Shown here: one piece after another, positions 40,649-51,281 of the stretch
How positions within the stretch are numbered: position 1 is the first letter of the stretch
Layout: each line of letters starts with the position of its first letter
Source: Mastigamoeba balamuthi
Lineage: Eukaryota; Evosea; Mastigamoebida; Mastigamoebidae
Reading direction: 5' to 3'
DNA: 64,000 bases
Assembly: GCA_902651635.1 (NCBI GenBank)
Contig: CACRSC010000101.1
Coordinates: 16,786-80,785, forward strand
Made by a program: the position numbers and the translations under genes
The notes under the pieces: model-generated
Seen by the model: only the letters and a program-made list of their open reading frames with translations
Database searches by the model: none
Told to the model about the DNA's origin: nothing

Positions 40649-42573
40649 CTACCTCTCGCTGTGGTGCTGCTGTGATGTGGGGCTGGGCCCTCTTGTCCCC
40701 GTGTCTGCCTGCACCGACAGCACGTCCGACGTGATGCCAAAGTGGATCCCGAGGTTCGTCATGGGGAGGCAGGGCCCCGACGCGATGCTGAAGTGGATCC
40801 CGAGGTCCGACACGGGCGCGAGGCTGATCCCCGACGCGAGGCTGAGAGGCGCCAAGCTCTCTCCTGCTGCGAACTGCCCGGCGTCTGTGCTGAGGCCCGA
40901 GAGCTTTGTGTCGGGGGGCACGCCTGTCTCGATGTCGGGGGTCACAGCGAGGAACTCTGTCGGAGCCCCCGTCTCGTTGTCCCGCGAGACGAACACAAAG
41001 TCGGCAGATGTGGAGGGCTCCTGCGTCGGGGCTCCCGAGATGCCCTGCGACCTCCTTGCCAGCGCCCTGGCCACGATGGCCACCGTCGCGGCTGCGCAGA
41101 CCACGACAGCCACACAGCCGACGACGCCTACCACACGGACGACGAGCGACGGCAGGCCCGTCACCACCGCTGCAGCAAGAGCAATCAGTGAGAGGCTGCG
41201 AGGCATTCGGCGCCGTTCCGCACTTGGCCCCGGCAGTGCAGGTCCCGCGGAGCCACAGCGAGCAGTTATGAGGCGCTGCAGACGACGTTGCGTTGAGGCA
41301 GAGGCCCGTGTCGGCGCACCAGCCGCACAGCTCCCCGCCAGACGCGCAGCTCTGGCAAGTCTTCCGCTGGGCGCAGCTTTCGCTCCCGTCGGCTGCCGTG
41401 CTGCCCGACTGGACGACCGGGGCCACCACCACGTCGGGCGTCTTGGGCTGGGCGTAGGCGGACCGCCAGAAGCCCAGTGTCTGCAGCGTCGCGTTGCGCT
41501 GCCTGGCCAGCAGCACTGCCCGCTTGCCCTCCGCTGAGTCGTGGAGCGTCACGACCAGCCCGCTCGCCACGTGCGTCAAGAAGAAGTCGCCCGACTGCTC
41601 GGACTTGGCTGCAGTCCACACGCAGAGGCGCTCTGTGCCGGCGCAGCTGTGCACGCGCAGCTGCAGCGCCGCAGAGTCGTTGTCGTCGGGGCTCTCGTGC
41701 TCAGCGACGCCCAGGAAGAGGGACGTGTTGCGCAGGCGGAGGCTCACAGCGCTGGACGGGCTGTCGGCTGTGCCCAGCGCTGCCACCGCCTCCCACTGGC
41801 ACCGCACGCTGTCGCGGGGGTGGGACGTGTCGGCGAACACAGCGCTGCCGCTGAGCTCGCAGAGCCAGTAGTTCGTGTCCTGCACGTAGAGGCTCAGCGG
41901 GGAGCTCAGCGAGGCCACCCACGTGGCCAGCCTGGTGTCTGCGGGCCTCTCGACGAGCCCCACAGTCCACCCTGTCCGCCGCTCAAACGCCGAGGCGCAG
42001 TCGTAGGAGTACCCTCGCGCGTAGGCGACGTACCTGCCCCGCTGCTCAAACGACACCAGCGCGGGGTTCGACAGCCCCGCCACCTTGCGGAACGTGCACT
42101 GCGTGCGCCCCAGTGAGCCCGCATAGGAGCCGCGGGGAGTCCGCACCAGTGCGGGGCTGAGGTCGCCGCTGACCACGACGAGGCGGTCGGTGCCGCTGCC
42201 CTCTGCGCAGAGGAAGAAGCCGTCGGTGGCCGCGGGCATCAGCGACACGCCGTCGGCGGAGCCGTCGAGGCCCGGCAGCTCGCGGAACAGAAACTGCGCG
42301 TCCGAGTAGACCCTGGGCGTCGCGTACACTGCGGGCCCGAGGGGAAAAGGGGGAGAAAAGGACAGTGAGACGTGGGGACTTGGGGGACCTGGGGAGGCGG
42401 GGCCGCTCGAGTGCACACGTGCCGTCTCTGCAGGAGCCCCCGAGCAGCGTGCGCAGGCCGAGGCTCGTGTCCCACGCACTGTTGTACTGCGCAAGGACCG
42501 CCGAGCACAGCGCCGCGGCGGGCAGCAGCAGCAGCGTCAGCGGCAGCAGATGGAGCTGCACCAGTGGCTGCAT
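40649..42573 (-). CDS. R4: type I membrane protein family member, last splice site ambiguous
   Basis: Exon 1 is 42423-42573 (signal peptide MQPLVQLHLLPLTLLLLPAAALCS). Intron 1 starts with GC (GACG|GCACGTG) and ends AG at 42329. Exon 2 is 42147-42328 and exon 3 is 41224-42098. The acceptor used by the siblings (exon from 41169) would shift the frame here. An upstream acceptor, CCTCGCAG (exon 4 from 41195), keeps it open to the stop at 40649 for 584 aa but implies a 28-nt intron. Ectodomain and PSI features are as in R3. The tail carries a duplicated segment: SLASGISLAPVSDLGIHFSI and then SGPCLPMTNLGIHFGI. Either it is functional with an ultra-short intron or it is a one-base frameshifted copy. 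Confidence 0.6.
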
Positions 42574-42631
42574 CTTTCTGTGCGCACTGACGGGTGCTCT
42601 CTCTGTGGATTCGGTTGCTCCAGTTTTCCGA

Positions 42632-42682
42632 GTGCAGTTTTCGTGCACACGTTTCTGCGGGAAGAGGCGAAAAAGGACCCCG
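42632..42682 (-). promoter_or_regulatory. Shared upstream element, R4
   Basis: Minus strand GGGGTCCTTTTTCGCC...CGTGTGCACGAAAACTGCAC, ending 59 nt before the R4 start codon; a diverged version of the R2/R3 element. Confidence 0.4.
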
Positions 42683-43196
42683 TTGGGGCATATCCGCTGC
42701 ATGCACCCTCGGCGAGCGCGGTGGATGCGCTGCGGAGAGAGCAGATGGGACGGGCAGGCTGCTGCGGCAATCCGGCAGGGACCCCTGCGAGTGCGGGAAG
42801 TGCGGGCGGGAAAACACAACTGATAGCCTTTCTTGGACCATATTCGCACGTTGGAGCACCGCCACGGGGGCTCTGCCGAGCAGCAGGGGTCACAGAGAGG
42901 GAATTCCGCTGGCATCGAATCTCTCGGGATCACAGGAAAGCGGCACTCGTGTATCAAGTGATAGGGGCAGAGGAAGGGGGATGGCTGCTGAGTGCGCTGG
43001 AGACGCGGGAGATTCCCTCGGGTTTTGCTGAGGCGGCCCATGCCAGTGTTCGTGGCCACCCTCAATGCTGCTCAGAGTGCGTGGTGCAGGCGGAGGCTGG
43101 CTGACCGCAGCGTGCAGACTCAGGCAGTGGCCCTCAGAGACACAGAACACAATTCAAGGCGTGATAGAATCCGCGTTGTTAGTACTCTCTGCGATA
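42683..43196. other. Spacer between R5 and R4, no gene
   Basis: No supported coding frame. Confidence 0.5.
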
Positions 43197-45027
43197 CTAC
43201 TGCGAGGCGAGGCTGGGCCCACTTGTCCCAGCATCGCAGTTGTCGGCCTGCGCCGTCAGCACGTCCGACGCGATGCCCAAGTGGATCCCGAGGTCCGACA
43301 TGGGGAGACAGGGCCCCGACGCGAGGCTGAGAGGCGCCAAGCTCTCTCTGGCGTACTGCCCGGCGTCTGTGCTGAGGCCCGACAGCTGTGGGCCTCGCAG
43401 CACGCCTGTCTCGACGTCGGGACTCACAGCGAGGAACTCTGTCGGAGTCCCCGTGTCGTTCTCTTGCGAGACGAACACAAAGTCGGCCGACGCGGAGGGC
43501 TCCTGCGTCGGGGCTCCCGAGCTGCCCTGCGACCTCCTGGCCAGCGACCTGGCCACGATGGCAACCGCCGCAGAGGCGCAGACCACGACGGTGACGCCGG
43601 CGACGACGCCGACCAGAGGCACAACGAGCGGCGGCAGGTCCGCCCCACCGCTGCAGCAGAAGCACAGTGAGAGGCTGCGAGGCAGTCGGCGCCAATTGAG
43701 TCCTCACTGGGCAGTGCAGGTCCCGTGGAGCCACAGCGAGCAGTTGCCGGGCACTGCTGACGACGCGTCGAGACAGATGCCCGTGTCGGCGCACCAGCCG
43801 CACAGCTCCCCGCTCGACGCGCAGCTCTGGCACGTCTTCCGCTGGGCGCACCGACCGCCACCGTCGGCATTCGCGCTGCCCGAAGGGCCGTCGCCAGAGC
43901 GTGACGAACCCGCGACCACCACGTCCGGCTTACGGGGCTGGGCGTAGCCGGACCGCCAGAAGCCCAGTGTCTGCGGCGTTGCGTTGCGCTGCCTGGCCAG
44001 CAGCACTGCCCGCGTGGCCCCCGCTGTCTCCTGCAGCGTCACGACCAGCCCGCTCGCCACGTGCGTCAGGAACAAGTCGCCCATCGTGGCGGACTGAACC
44101 GCAGTCCACACGCAGAGGCGCTCTGTGCCCGCGCAGCTGTGCACGCGCAGCTGCAGCGCCGCAGAGTCGTTGTCGTCGGGGCTCTCGTGCTCAGCGACGC
44201 CCAGGAAGAGGGACGTGTTGCGCAGGCGGAGGCTCACAGCGCTGGACGGGCTGTCGTCTGTGCCCAGCGCTGCCACCACGTCCCACTGGCACTGCACGCT
44301 GTCGCGGGCCGTGTCGGCGAACACAGCGCTGCCGCTGAGCTCGCAGAGCCAGTAGCGCGTGTCCTGCACGTAGAGACTCAGCGGGGAGCTCTGCGAGGCC
44401 ACCCACGTGGCCAACCTGGCGTCTGCTGGCCTCTCGACGAGCCCCACAGTCCACCCTGTCCTCTGGGCGAACGCCGAGGCGCAGTCGCCGGCGTAGTCGC
44501 CTGCGTAGGCGACGTACCTGCCCCGCTGCTCAAACGACACCAGCGCGGGGTTCGACAGCCCCGCCACCTTGCGGAACGTGCACTGTGTGGCCGTCAGTAC
44601 ACAAGGAGGCAGCACCGGCGTGGGAGGCGTGTGCACCAGCGATGGGCTGAGGGGCGGGCCCACTGTGACGAGGCGGTCCGTGTCGTTGCCCTCTGCGCAG
44701 AGGAAGAAGTCGTAGGTGGCCGCAGCCATCAGCGACACGCCGCCCGCGGAGCCGTCGAGGCCCGGCAGCTCTCTGACGAGGAACTGGGCGTCCGAGTAGA
44801 CCCTGGGCGTGGCGCACACTGCGATGGGCGGGGCACGAAGTGAACTCTGAGATCCCCGAGGGCACCGGAAGCAGCGAGTGGCCGCGAGTACCGTCTCTGC
44901 AGGCGCCGGCGAGCACGGAGCGCAGGCCGAGGCTCGTGTCCCACGCGCTGTTGTACTGCGTGTAGGCCGGGGAGCAGAGCGCCGCAGCAGGCAGGAGCAG
45001 CAACAGTTGGAGCTGCACCCGCTGCAT
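43197..45027 (-). CDS. R5: type I membrane protein, AbfB-like ectodomain, PSI module
   Basis: Four exons (44892-45027, 44637-44818, 43708-44582, 43197-43650) with GT-AG introns of 73, 54 and 57 nt give 548 aa. Signal peptide MQRVQLQLLLLLPAAALCS. The first line is altered (FLVRELPGL, and VCATPR in place of VYATPR); CTFRKVAGLSNP is standard. The PSI-like module reads CAQRKTCQSC, CGWCADTGICLD. The membrane helix is LVVPLVGVVAGVTVVVCAS and the tail has SADFVFVSQEN, TEFLAVSPD and ESLAPLSLASGPC. Intron 3 contains a second in-frame acceptor 24 nt upstream (CCTCGCAG), so two tail-proximal isoforms are possible. Looks intact. Confidence 0.8.
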
Positions 45028-45082
45028 ATTTCAGCGGCTCTGGGGTTTTGGGGGAATCGGTTGGATTGGGGTGCAATTCAAT

Positions 45083-45130
45083 GTGCACTTTTCCTGCGTT
45101 TGTCTGGGGCGCGCACGAAAAGAAGACGCA
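45083..45130 (-). promoter_or_regulatory. Shared upstream element, R5
   Basis: Minus strand CGTCTTCTTTTCGTGC...AAACGCAGGAAAAGTGCAC, ending 56 nt before the R5 start codon. Confidence 0.45.
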
Positions 45131-45600
45131 CTGGGGCATAGGGGGCGCGCTGGCCATGCTGCTCGGTGCTGGCGGCTGTGGCGCTGGGAGCAAGCCGAGG
45201 GGGGCAGGCCGTTGGCGTGGGCCCCGAAATCAGCTGACTGCATCTTCTCGGTGTTCTCGTCGTCCTGTTCCTGGCACATCGATGCGCCCCGCCGAATAGG
45301 CCCAGTCACCAGGCGAACTTTCGTTGATATCTGCTAGCAGATCTCCCATACAGATGCGGATCAAGTGATCTGCCTGGGCATTCACAGCAACGTCCACATT
45401 ATCGCTGAGTTGCTTGAATGTCTGCAAAGAAAAAGACCGAAAACCAGAAAAACGACCACTTGATTCTGGAGTGTGTGCCTTCCTGTGAAGCGAGACTACC
45501 CCTAATTGTAAGAGGGAATTGGGAGGGAACCGATGTTTTCAATGCCTGAATTGGGACAGAAACCACCATTCTCTCATATGCTGGTGAGCTCCGGTTGGTG
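45131..45600. other. Spacer between R6 and R5, no gene
   Basis: No supported coding frame. Confidence 0.5.
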
Positions 45601-47482
45601 TCATTGAGCGCTGAGTGTGCTGGGGATGCCCTCCTGGGTCATGCCCAAGCCCGCGTCGCTGCTGTCGCCCTGGAGCTGCACCTCCGAGGCCACGCCCAGC
45701 TGCGGCCTGAAGCACAGCATGGCGAAGCACGGCCCCGAGAGGCTCAGGGGCGCCAGGCTCTCGACGGCGCACTGCCCGGCATCCATGCACAGGCTCGGCG
45801 GGTCCGACGCCGAGGTGGTCTCCACATAGGGGTCCGCAGAGACCCCGAGGAACTCTGTGGCTGCCTCCGCGCTGTCTCTGCTCGCAGCCACCGACACAAA
45901 CGTGAAGCCCGCGGACGCAGCGCCCTCGAGGGCCGCAGGGGCGGCAGCGCTGGTCGGGGGCCTCTTGCGAGCCTTGCGGGCAGCCCTGGCGACCAGGAGA
46001 GCACCAGCGACAGCGCAGGCCACGACGGCCACGCCCCCGGCCCCCGCGACCAGCGGCACCACGAGCGAGAGGTTCAGCCCCCCGTCCCTGCGAGGCAACG
46101 CCCCTCTGAGTTACGCCAGCGGACCTCAACGTGACTGCCGCACTCGGGCGCAGCAGTGCAGGTCCCGCGGAGCCACAGCGAGCAGTTGAGGGGCGCTGGC
46201 GACGACGCGTTGAGGCATAGGCCCGTGTCGGAGCACCAGCCGCACTCGGCAGCGCCCGCGCAGGCCTGGCACGTCCTCCTTGCGGCGCAGGCGACTTGGT
46301 CCTCGCGGCCTGAGCTCGAGCTGAGAGCCCCGCTGCTGCTACTGGCGCCCAGAGAGCTCGACGGCACGTCCGAGACCACCACCACGTCTGGTGTGCTCGG
46401 CTTGACGTAGCCAGCCCGCCAGAAGCCCAGTGTCTGCAGCGACGAGTTGCGCTGCCTGGCCAGCAGCACTGCCCGCGGGCCCCCCGCTGTTCCCTGCAGC
46501 GTCACGACCAGCCCGCTCGCCACGTGCGTCAGGAACAAGTCACCCGACTGCTCGGACTGGGCCGCAGTCCACACGCAGAGGCGCTCTGTGCCCGCGCAGC
46601 TGTGCACGCGCAGCTGCAACGCCGCAGAGTCGTTGTCGCCGGGGCTCTCTTGGGCCGAGACGCCCAGATAGACGAGAGTGTTGCGCAGGCGGAGGCTCAC
46701 AGCGCTGGACGAGCTGTCATTCGTGCCCAGCGCTGCCACCACGTCCCACTGGCACTGTACGCTGTTGCCTACCGATACGTTGAACACGGCGACGCCGTTG
46801 AGCTCGCAGAGCCAGTAGTTCGTGTCCTGCACGTAGATGTTCTCCGCGGAGCTCTCAGCAGCCACCCACGTGGCCAGCCTGGCATCTGCGGGCCTCTCGA
46901 CGAGGCCCACGGTCCACCCTGTCCGCCCGATGAACGACGGGGCACAGTTGTACGTGTAGGCGCTGGCGTAGCCGACGTACCTGCCCCGCTGCTCCAGCGA
47001 CACCAGCGCGGGGTTCGACAGCCCCGCCACCTTGCGGAACGTGCACTGCGCTCCGGCGTCAGCGCGCTCGTGCTGCCAGGAGAGAGTCGCTCGTGTGGCA
47101 TCGCACCAGTGACGCGGAGAGGGCGGGGCTGACAACGACGAGGCGGTCCGTGTCGTTGCCCTCTGCGCAGAGGAAGAAGCCGTCGTTGGCCGCGGGCATC
47201 AGCGACACGCCGCCCGCGGAGCCGTCGAGGGCCGGCAGCTCGCGGAAGAGGAACTGGGCGTCCGAGTAGACCCTCGGCGTCGCGTACACTGCGAGGCAGC
47301 CGAGGGGTCAGAGGCCAGCGGGGGGAAAGCAGAGGGCAGGGGGTGCACTTGCCGTCGTTGCAGATGTTGATGTCGTCGACCAGCACGCGCAGGCCGACGC
47401 TGGTGTCCCCCGCCGAGTTGTACTGCGTGTAGACCGAGCACAGGGCAGCCGCTGGCAGGAGCAGCACCAGCAGGGGGCGCAT
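45601..47482 (-). CDS. R6: type I membrane protein with GC-AG first intron
   Basis: Exons 47353-47482, 47107-47288, 46144-47045 and 45601-46087 give 566 aa. Intron 1 has the donor GACG|GCAAGT, the usual consensus for GC-AG introns, and ends at 47289. Introns 2 and 3 (61 and 57 nt) are GT-AG. Signal peptide MRPLLVLLLPAAALCS. The exon 1 product differs (DDINICND in place of the usual SCRD end). The ectodomain carries more Ser-rich linker before the PSI module (CAARRTCQAC, CGWCSDTGLCLN). The membrane helix is followed by ARAARKARKR. The tail has FTFVSVA, TEFLGVSAD and ESLAPLSLSGPC. Looks intact. Confidence 0.75.
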
Positions 47483-48447
47483 GCTGTGAAATACTGAGAA
47501 AACGCTACTGTGGGGTGGGGGTTTTTCCGGTGCCTCAAATTCAGGCAATCAAGAGGTTATTTTGGGCAGAGGCCAGCAGTTCCGCGATCGAACTCCCCTA
47601 CTGAGAAGCTGCGACGCCATGCATGCGAGATGCGCACCTGCGGCCTCCGGGGCGTACGACTCCTGAGCGGAATACTGATGGAATTTCGCCTCATTTCTAA
47701 TGCCACTAGTGTTTCAGACTTCACCGCTTTCAGTGCCAGCTGCCCGTCGCAGATCGCCCGGTCGTATTGCGAGCCGCCGCATTGCACACGCCCCGCTGCA
47801 AGGCTGAGCAGCACCACTGGCCGGGCATCGGCCGTTTGCGGGCAAGCGTGAAATGCGAGCTGTCCCAGAGCGATCTGTGTCAGAGGGCAGCCCCATGCCG
47901 TGGGAGGACTCGCAGAGCGCTGTCAAGAGGAGCGGGCCGAGGGCGCTGCGGATGCGCGGCCAGGCCATTCCCCGTCGTGGACGAGCCCGTGTTCTTTTTT
48001 TGTATCGGCGTCCATTTCGCAGTCCTGTGGGGTATCGCACGTCCCGCGGCCGTTATTCGCAGTGACGACACAATCCAATCCGCCACCGGCTCTGCTTTGA
48101 GCGCTGCGCAGCTCTCGTGGCCGACAGCCTGTGCTCCTGGAATCGTGTGCAATCGGCCGTGGACGATCGTGCTGGGGCCCAGAAACGGTGCAGCGTGGCA
48201 TTCGCACCGCCCATCAGAGCCCAAATATTCTGCTCCAAATACGCCACCACCTGGCGAGCGAGCTGCAGCGCCGCGGTGCTTCCAGGCCTCTGTGCCGCAC
48301 TCCTGCGTTCACAACCGTGGCTGCCAGGAGGTTCGGTGGGGCAGGGGCGATCTCGGAGTCTCGTTGCTCAGCCAGGTGAGTGAGGTGGGCAAATGCTGTG
48401 GGATCCTTGCTCCGCGTGCTACCTCAGGCTGGACACCCCCTCCTGGG
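47483..48447. other. Spacer up to the assembly gap
   Basis: GC-rich with overlapping domain-free frames. No gene supported. Confidence 0.45.
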
Positions 48448-48905
48448 NNNNNNNNNNNNNNNNNNNNNNNNNNNNNNNNNNNNNNNNNNNNNNNNNNNNN
48501 NNNNNNNNNNNNNNNNNNNNNNNNNNNNNNNNNNNNNNNNNNNNNNNNNNNNNNNNNNNNNNNNNNNNNNNNNNNNNNNNNNNNNNNNNNNNNNNNNNNN
48601 NNNNNNNNNNNNNNNNNNNNNNNNNNNNNNNNNNNNNNNNNNNNNNNNNNNNNNNNNNNNNNNNNNNNNNNNNNNNNNNNNNNNNNNNNNNNNNNNNNNN
48701 NNNNNNNNNNNNNNNNNNNNNNNNNNNNNNNNNNNNNNNNNNNNNNNNNNNNNNNNNNNNNNNNNNNNNNNNNNNNNNNNNNNNNNNNNNNNNNNNNNNN
48801 NNNNNNNNNNNNNNNNNNNNNNNNNNNNNNNNNNNNNNNNNNNNNNNNNNNNNNNNNNNNNNNNNNNNNNNNNNNNNNNNNNNNNNNNNNNNNNNNNNNN
48901 NNNNN
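48448..48905. other. Assembly gap (458 N)
   Basis: A run of N truncates the tail exon of R7. The true length of the missing sequence is unknown. Confidence 1.
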
Positions 48906-50646
48906 GTCCTGCACCTGCGTGACCCGGCACAGCGCCCAGCTGCGGCCCCAGCAGCGCCAGGACGCAGGGCGCCGTCGTGAGGCTGAGCGGCGCCAAGCTC
49001 TCCGTCGCGTACTGGCCGGCGGCGCACGCGCTCGCGGGGCAGGGCCCAGCGCTCCCCCCGAGGGCCGTGTCCGCGGTGACCCCCTGGAACACCGTCTGAG
49101 CCTCGGCGCTGCTCTGGCCCGCGTGCGACACGAAGACAAAGCCCGCCGACGACAGGCCCTCTTGCGCCGTCGGAGCTGCGGCGCCAGCGGGCGGCAGCCG
49201 CCCGGCCAGCGACGCGGCCACCAGCACAGCGGCGGCGACGGAGCAGGCCACGACCACGGCGCCCCCGACGCCTCCGACCAGCGGCACCACCAGCCAGAGG
49301 CCCAGCCCTCCCCCGCCCCTGCGGCGCTGCCCCGTGAGCCCAGAGCGCCCTCGTGATGCTGGGCCTACCTGGGCGGGGCAGTGCAGGTGCCGCGGAGCCA
49401 CAGCGAGCAGTTGCGGGGCGCCGACGGCGTGGCGTTGAGGCAGAGGCCCGTGTCGGCGCACCAGCCGCACAGCTCCCCGCTCGACGCGCAGCTCTGGCAC
49501 GTCTTCCGCTGGGCGCAGCTGTCGCTCCCGTGGGCTGTCGCAGCAGAGCTGCCCGCGGAGCCGTCGCCCGAGCACGACACGCCAGGGACCGCCACCATTT
49601 CGGGTGTGCTCGGCTGGGCGTAGCCCGACCGCCAGAAGCCCAGTGTCTGCGGCGTCGCGTTGCGCTGCCTGGCCCGCAGCACTGCCCGCGTGGCCCCCGC
49701 TGTCTCCTGCAGCGTCACGACCAGCCCAGCCCGCTCGCCACGTGCGTCAGCATGAAGTTGCCGAGCCGCGGGGAGATGTTCGCAGTCCACACGCAGAGGC
49801 GCTCTGTGCCCGCGCAGCTGTGCACGCGCAGCGGCAGCGCCGCAGAGTCGTTGTCGTCGGGGCTCTCGTGCTCAGCGACGCCCAGGAAGAGGGACGTGTT
49901 GCGCAGGCGGAGGCTCACAGCGCTGGACGGGCTGTCGTCTGTGCCCAGCGCTGCCACCACGTCCCACTGGCACCGCACGCTGTCACGGTCCGTGTCGTTG
50001 AACACAGCGACGCCGCTGAGCTCGCAGAGCCATGAGTATGTGTCCTGCACGTACACCGACACTACTGAGCTATGCGTGGCCACCCACGTGGCAAGCCTGG
50101 CGTCTGCGGGCCTCTCGACGAGCCCCGCGGTCCAGCCCATCATCCCCGAGAACCACGAGGCGCAGGCGTAGTCGTAGCCGCGGGCGTATCCGACGTACCT
50201 TCCCCGCTGCTCAAACGACACCAGCGCGGGGTTCGACAGCCCCGCCACCTTGCGGAACGTGCACAGCGACGCCGACACCGCGGGCCTGACGGCCACCAGG
50301 CGGTCCGTGTCGTTGCCCTCTGCGCAGAGGAAGAAGCCGTCGGTGGCCGCGGGCATCAGCGACACGCCGTCCGCGGACCCGTCGAGGCCTGGCAGCTCGC
50401 GGAACAGAAACTGCGCATCCGAGTAGACTCTGGGGGTCGCGTACACTGCGGCTTGTGAGTCCTGCCCACGGTCCAGGAGCGAGCAGCACACAAACCGTCC
50501 TCGCATGAGTCGTTGACCACGACGCGGAGGCTGAGGCTCGTGTCCCCTGCTGAGTTGTACTGCGTGTAGGCGGCGCGCAGGGCTGCCGCAGGTCGCAGCA
50601 GCGGCAGCAGCAGCAGCAGCAGCAACAAGAGCATGGCAGACTGCAT
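48906..50646 (-). pseudogene. R7: receptor-like family member, one insertion, 3' end in the gap
   Basis: Exons 50496-50646, 49369-50445 and 48906-49318 (continuing into the gap), with GT-AG introns of 50 nt each. The signal peptide is long and Leu-rich (MQSAM then nine Leu). The copy lacks intron 2. Near 49725 a five-base duplication (CAGCC on the plus strand) after HVASGL shifts the frame. Downstream the standard sequence (VVTLQETAGATRAV, CGWCADTGLCLN) resumes in another frame. The tail exon shows a membrane helix (VVPLVGGVGGAVVVACS), FVFVSHAG and ESLAPLSLTTAPC before the gap. Probably a recent pseudogene, unless the repeat unit was miscounted in assembly. Confidence 0.6.
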
Positions 50647-51281
50647 GAGAAAAGCGAATGTGAGTGCGTGTGGCGACAGAGGTTGGATTTCCAGTGCTCC
50701 AGAGTTACGCCGTTTGTGGGTGAAAAGTTCAGAAAAATACTCACGGAGCACCCGAGGAGCTCGCCAGAGGAGCGGCTTCAGCAAGGGATAGCGCGTGCCC
50801 TGTCGCCCTGCATGTGAGTTCCGGGAGGCTGGGTCGCAAGTCTCGCTGAAATTGGTTGCAACGACAGACACAATGTCCTTGTGTGTGTCCTCATTCTCCG
50901 CCCGACTGGTTTGCTGCCCCTGTGACCGCAGGGCGCGCCTGAGAAGTGGCCCGGTGGCAGTGCGAAGAAGCGCTGCCGCGTGCGGATTTGTTCAAATCTC
51001 TGCTGGTTGCGTTCTCGAGAAAACGCCACGTGCGAGGAGCGCTGACACGGAGCGAACTGGTGCACTGGGGCCGTCGTGCTGAAGGCTGGCTGCAACGGGG
51101 GCGGGTCTTGCTCTGCACTGCGCTGAAAGGGGGCGCACTTTTGGACCTTGGAATTGGTGGATGGTTCACTTCGTGCACAATCCACCACGTAAGCTCCGAG
51201 TCCCACGCCCGTGCCTCCTCCCTGTGTCAATTGAACTCGGAACCCCGCGAGAGCTCTGTCCCAGAGGCGCTCGCACTGCCT
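50647..51281. other. Spacer between R8 and R7, no gene
   Basis: No supported coding frame. Confidence 0.5.
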
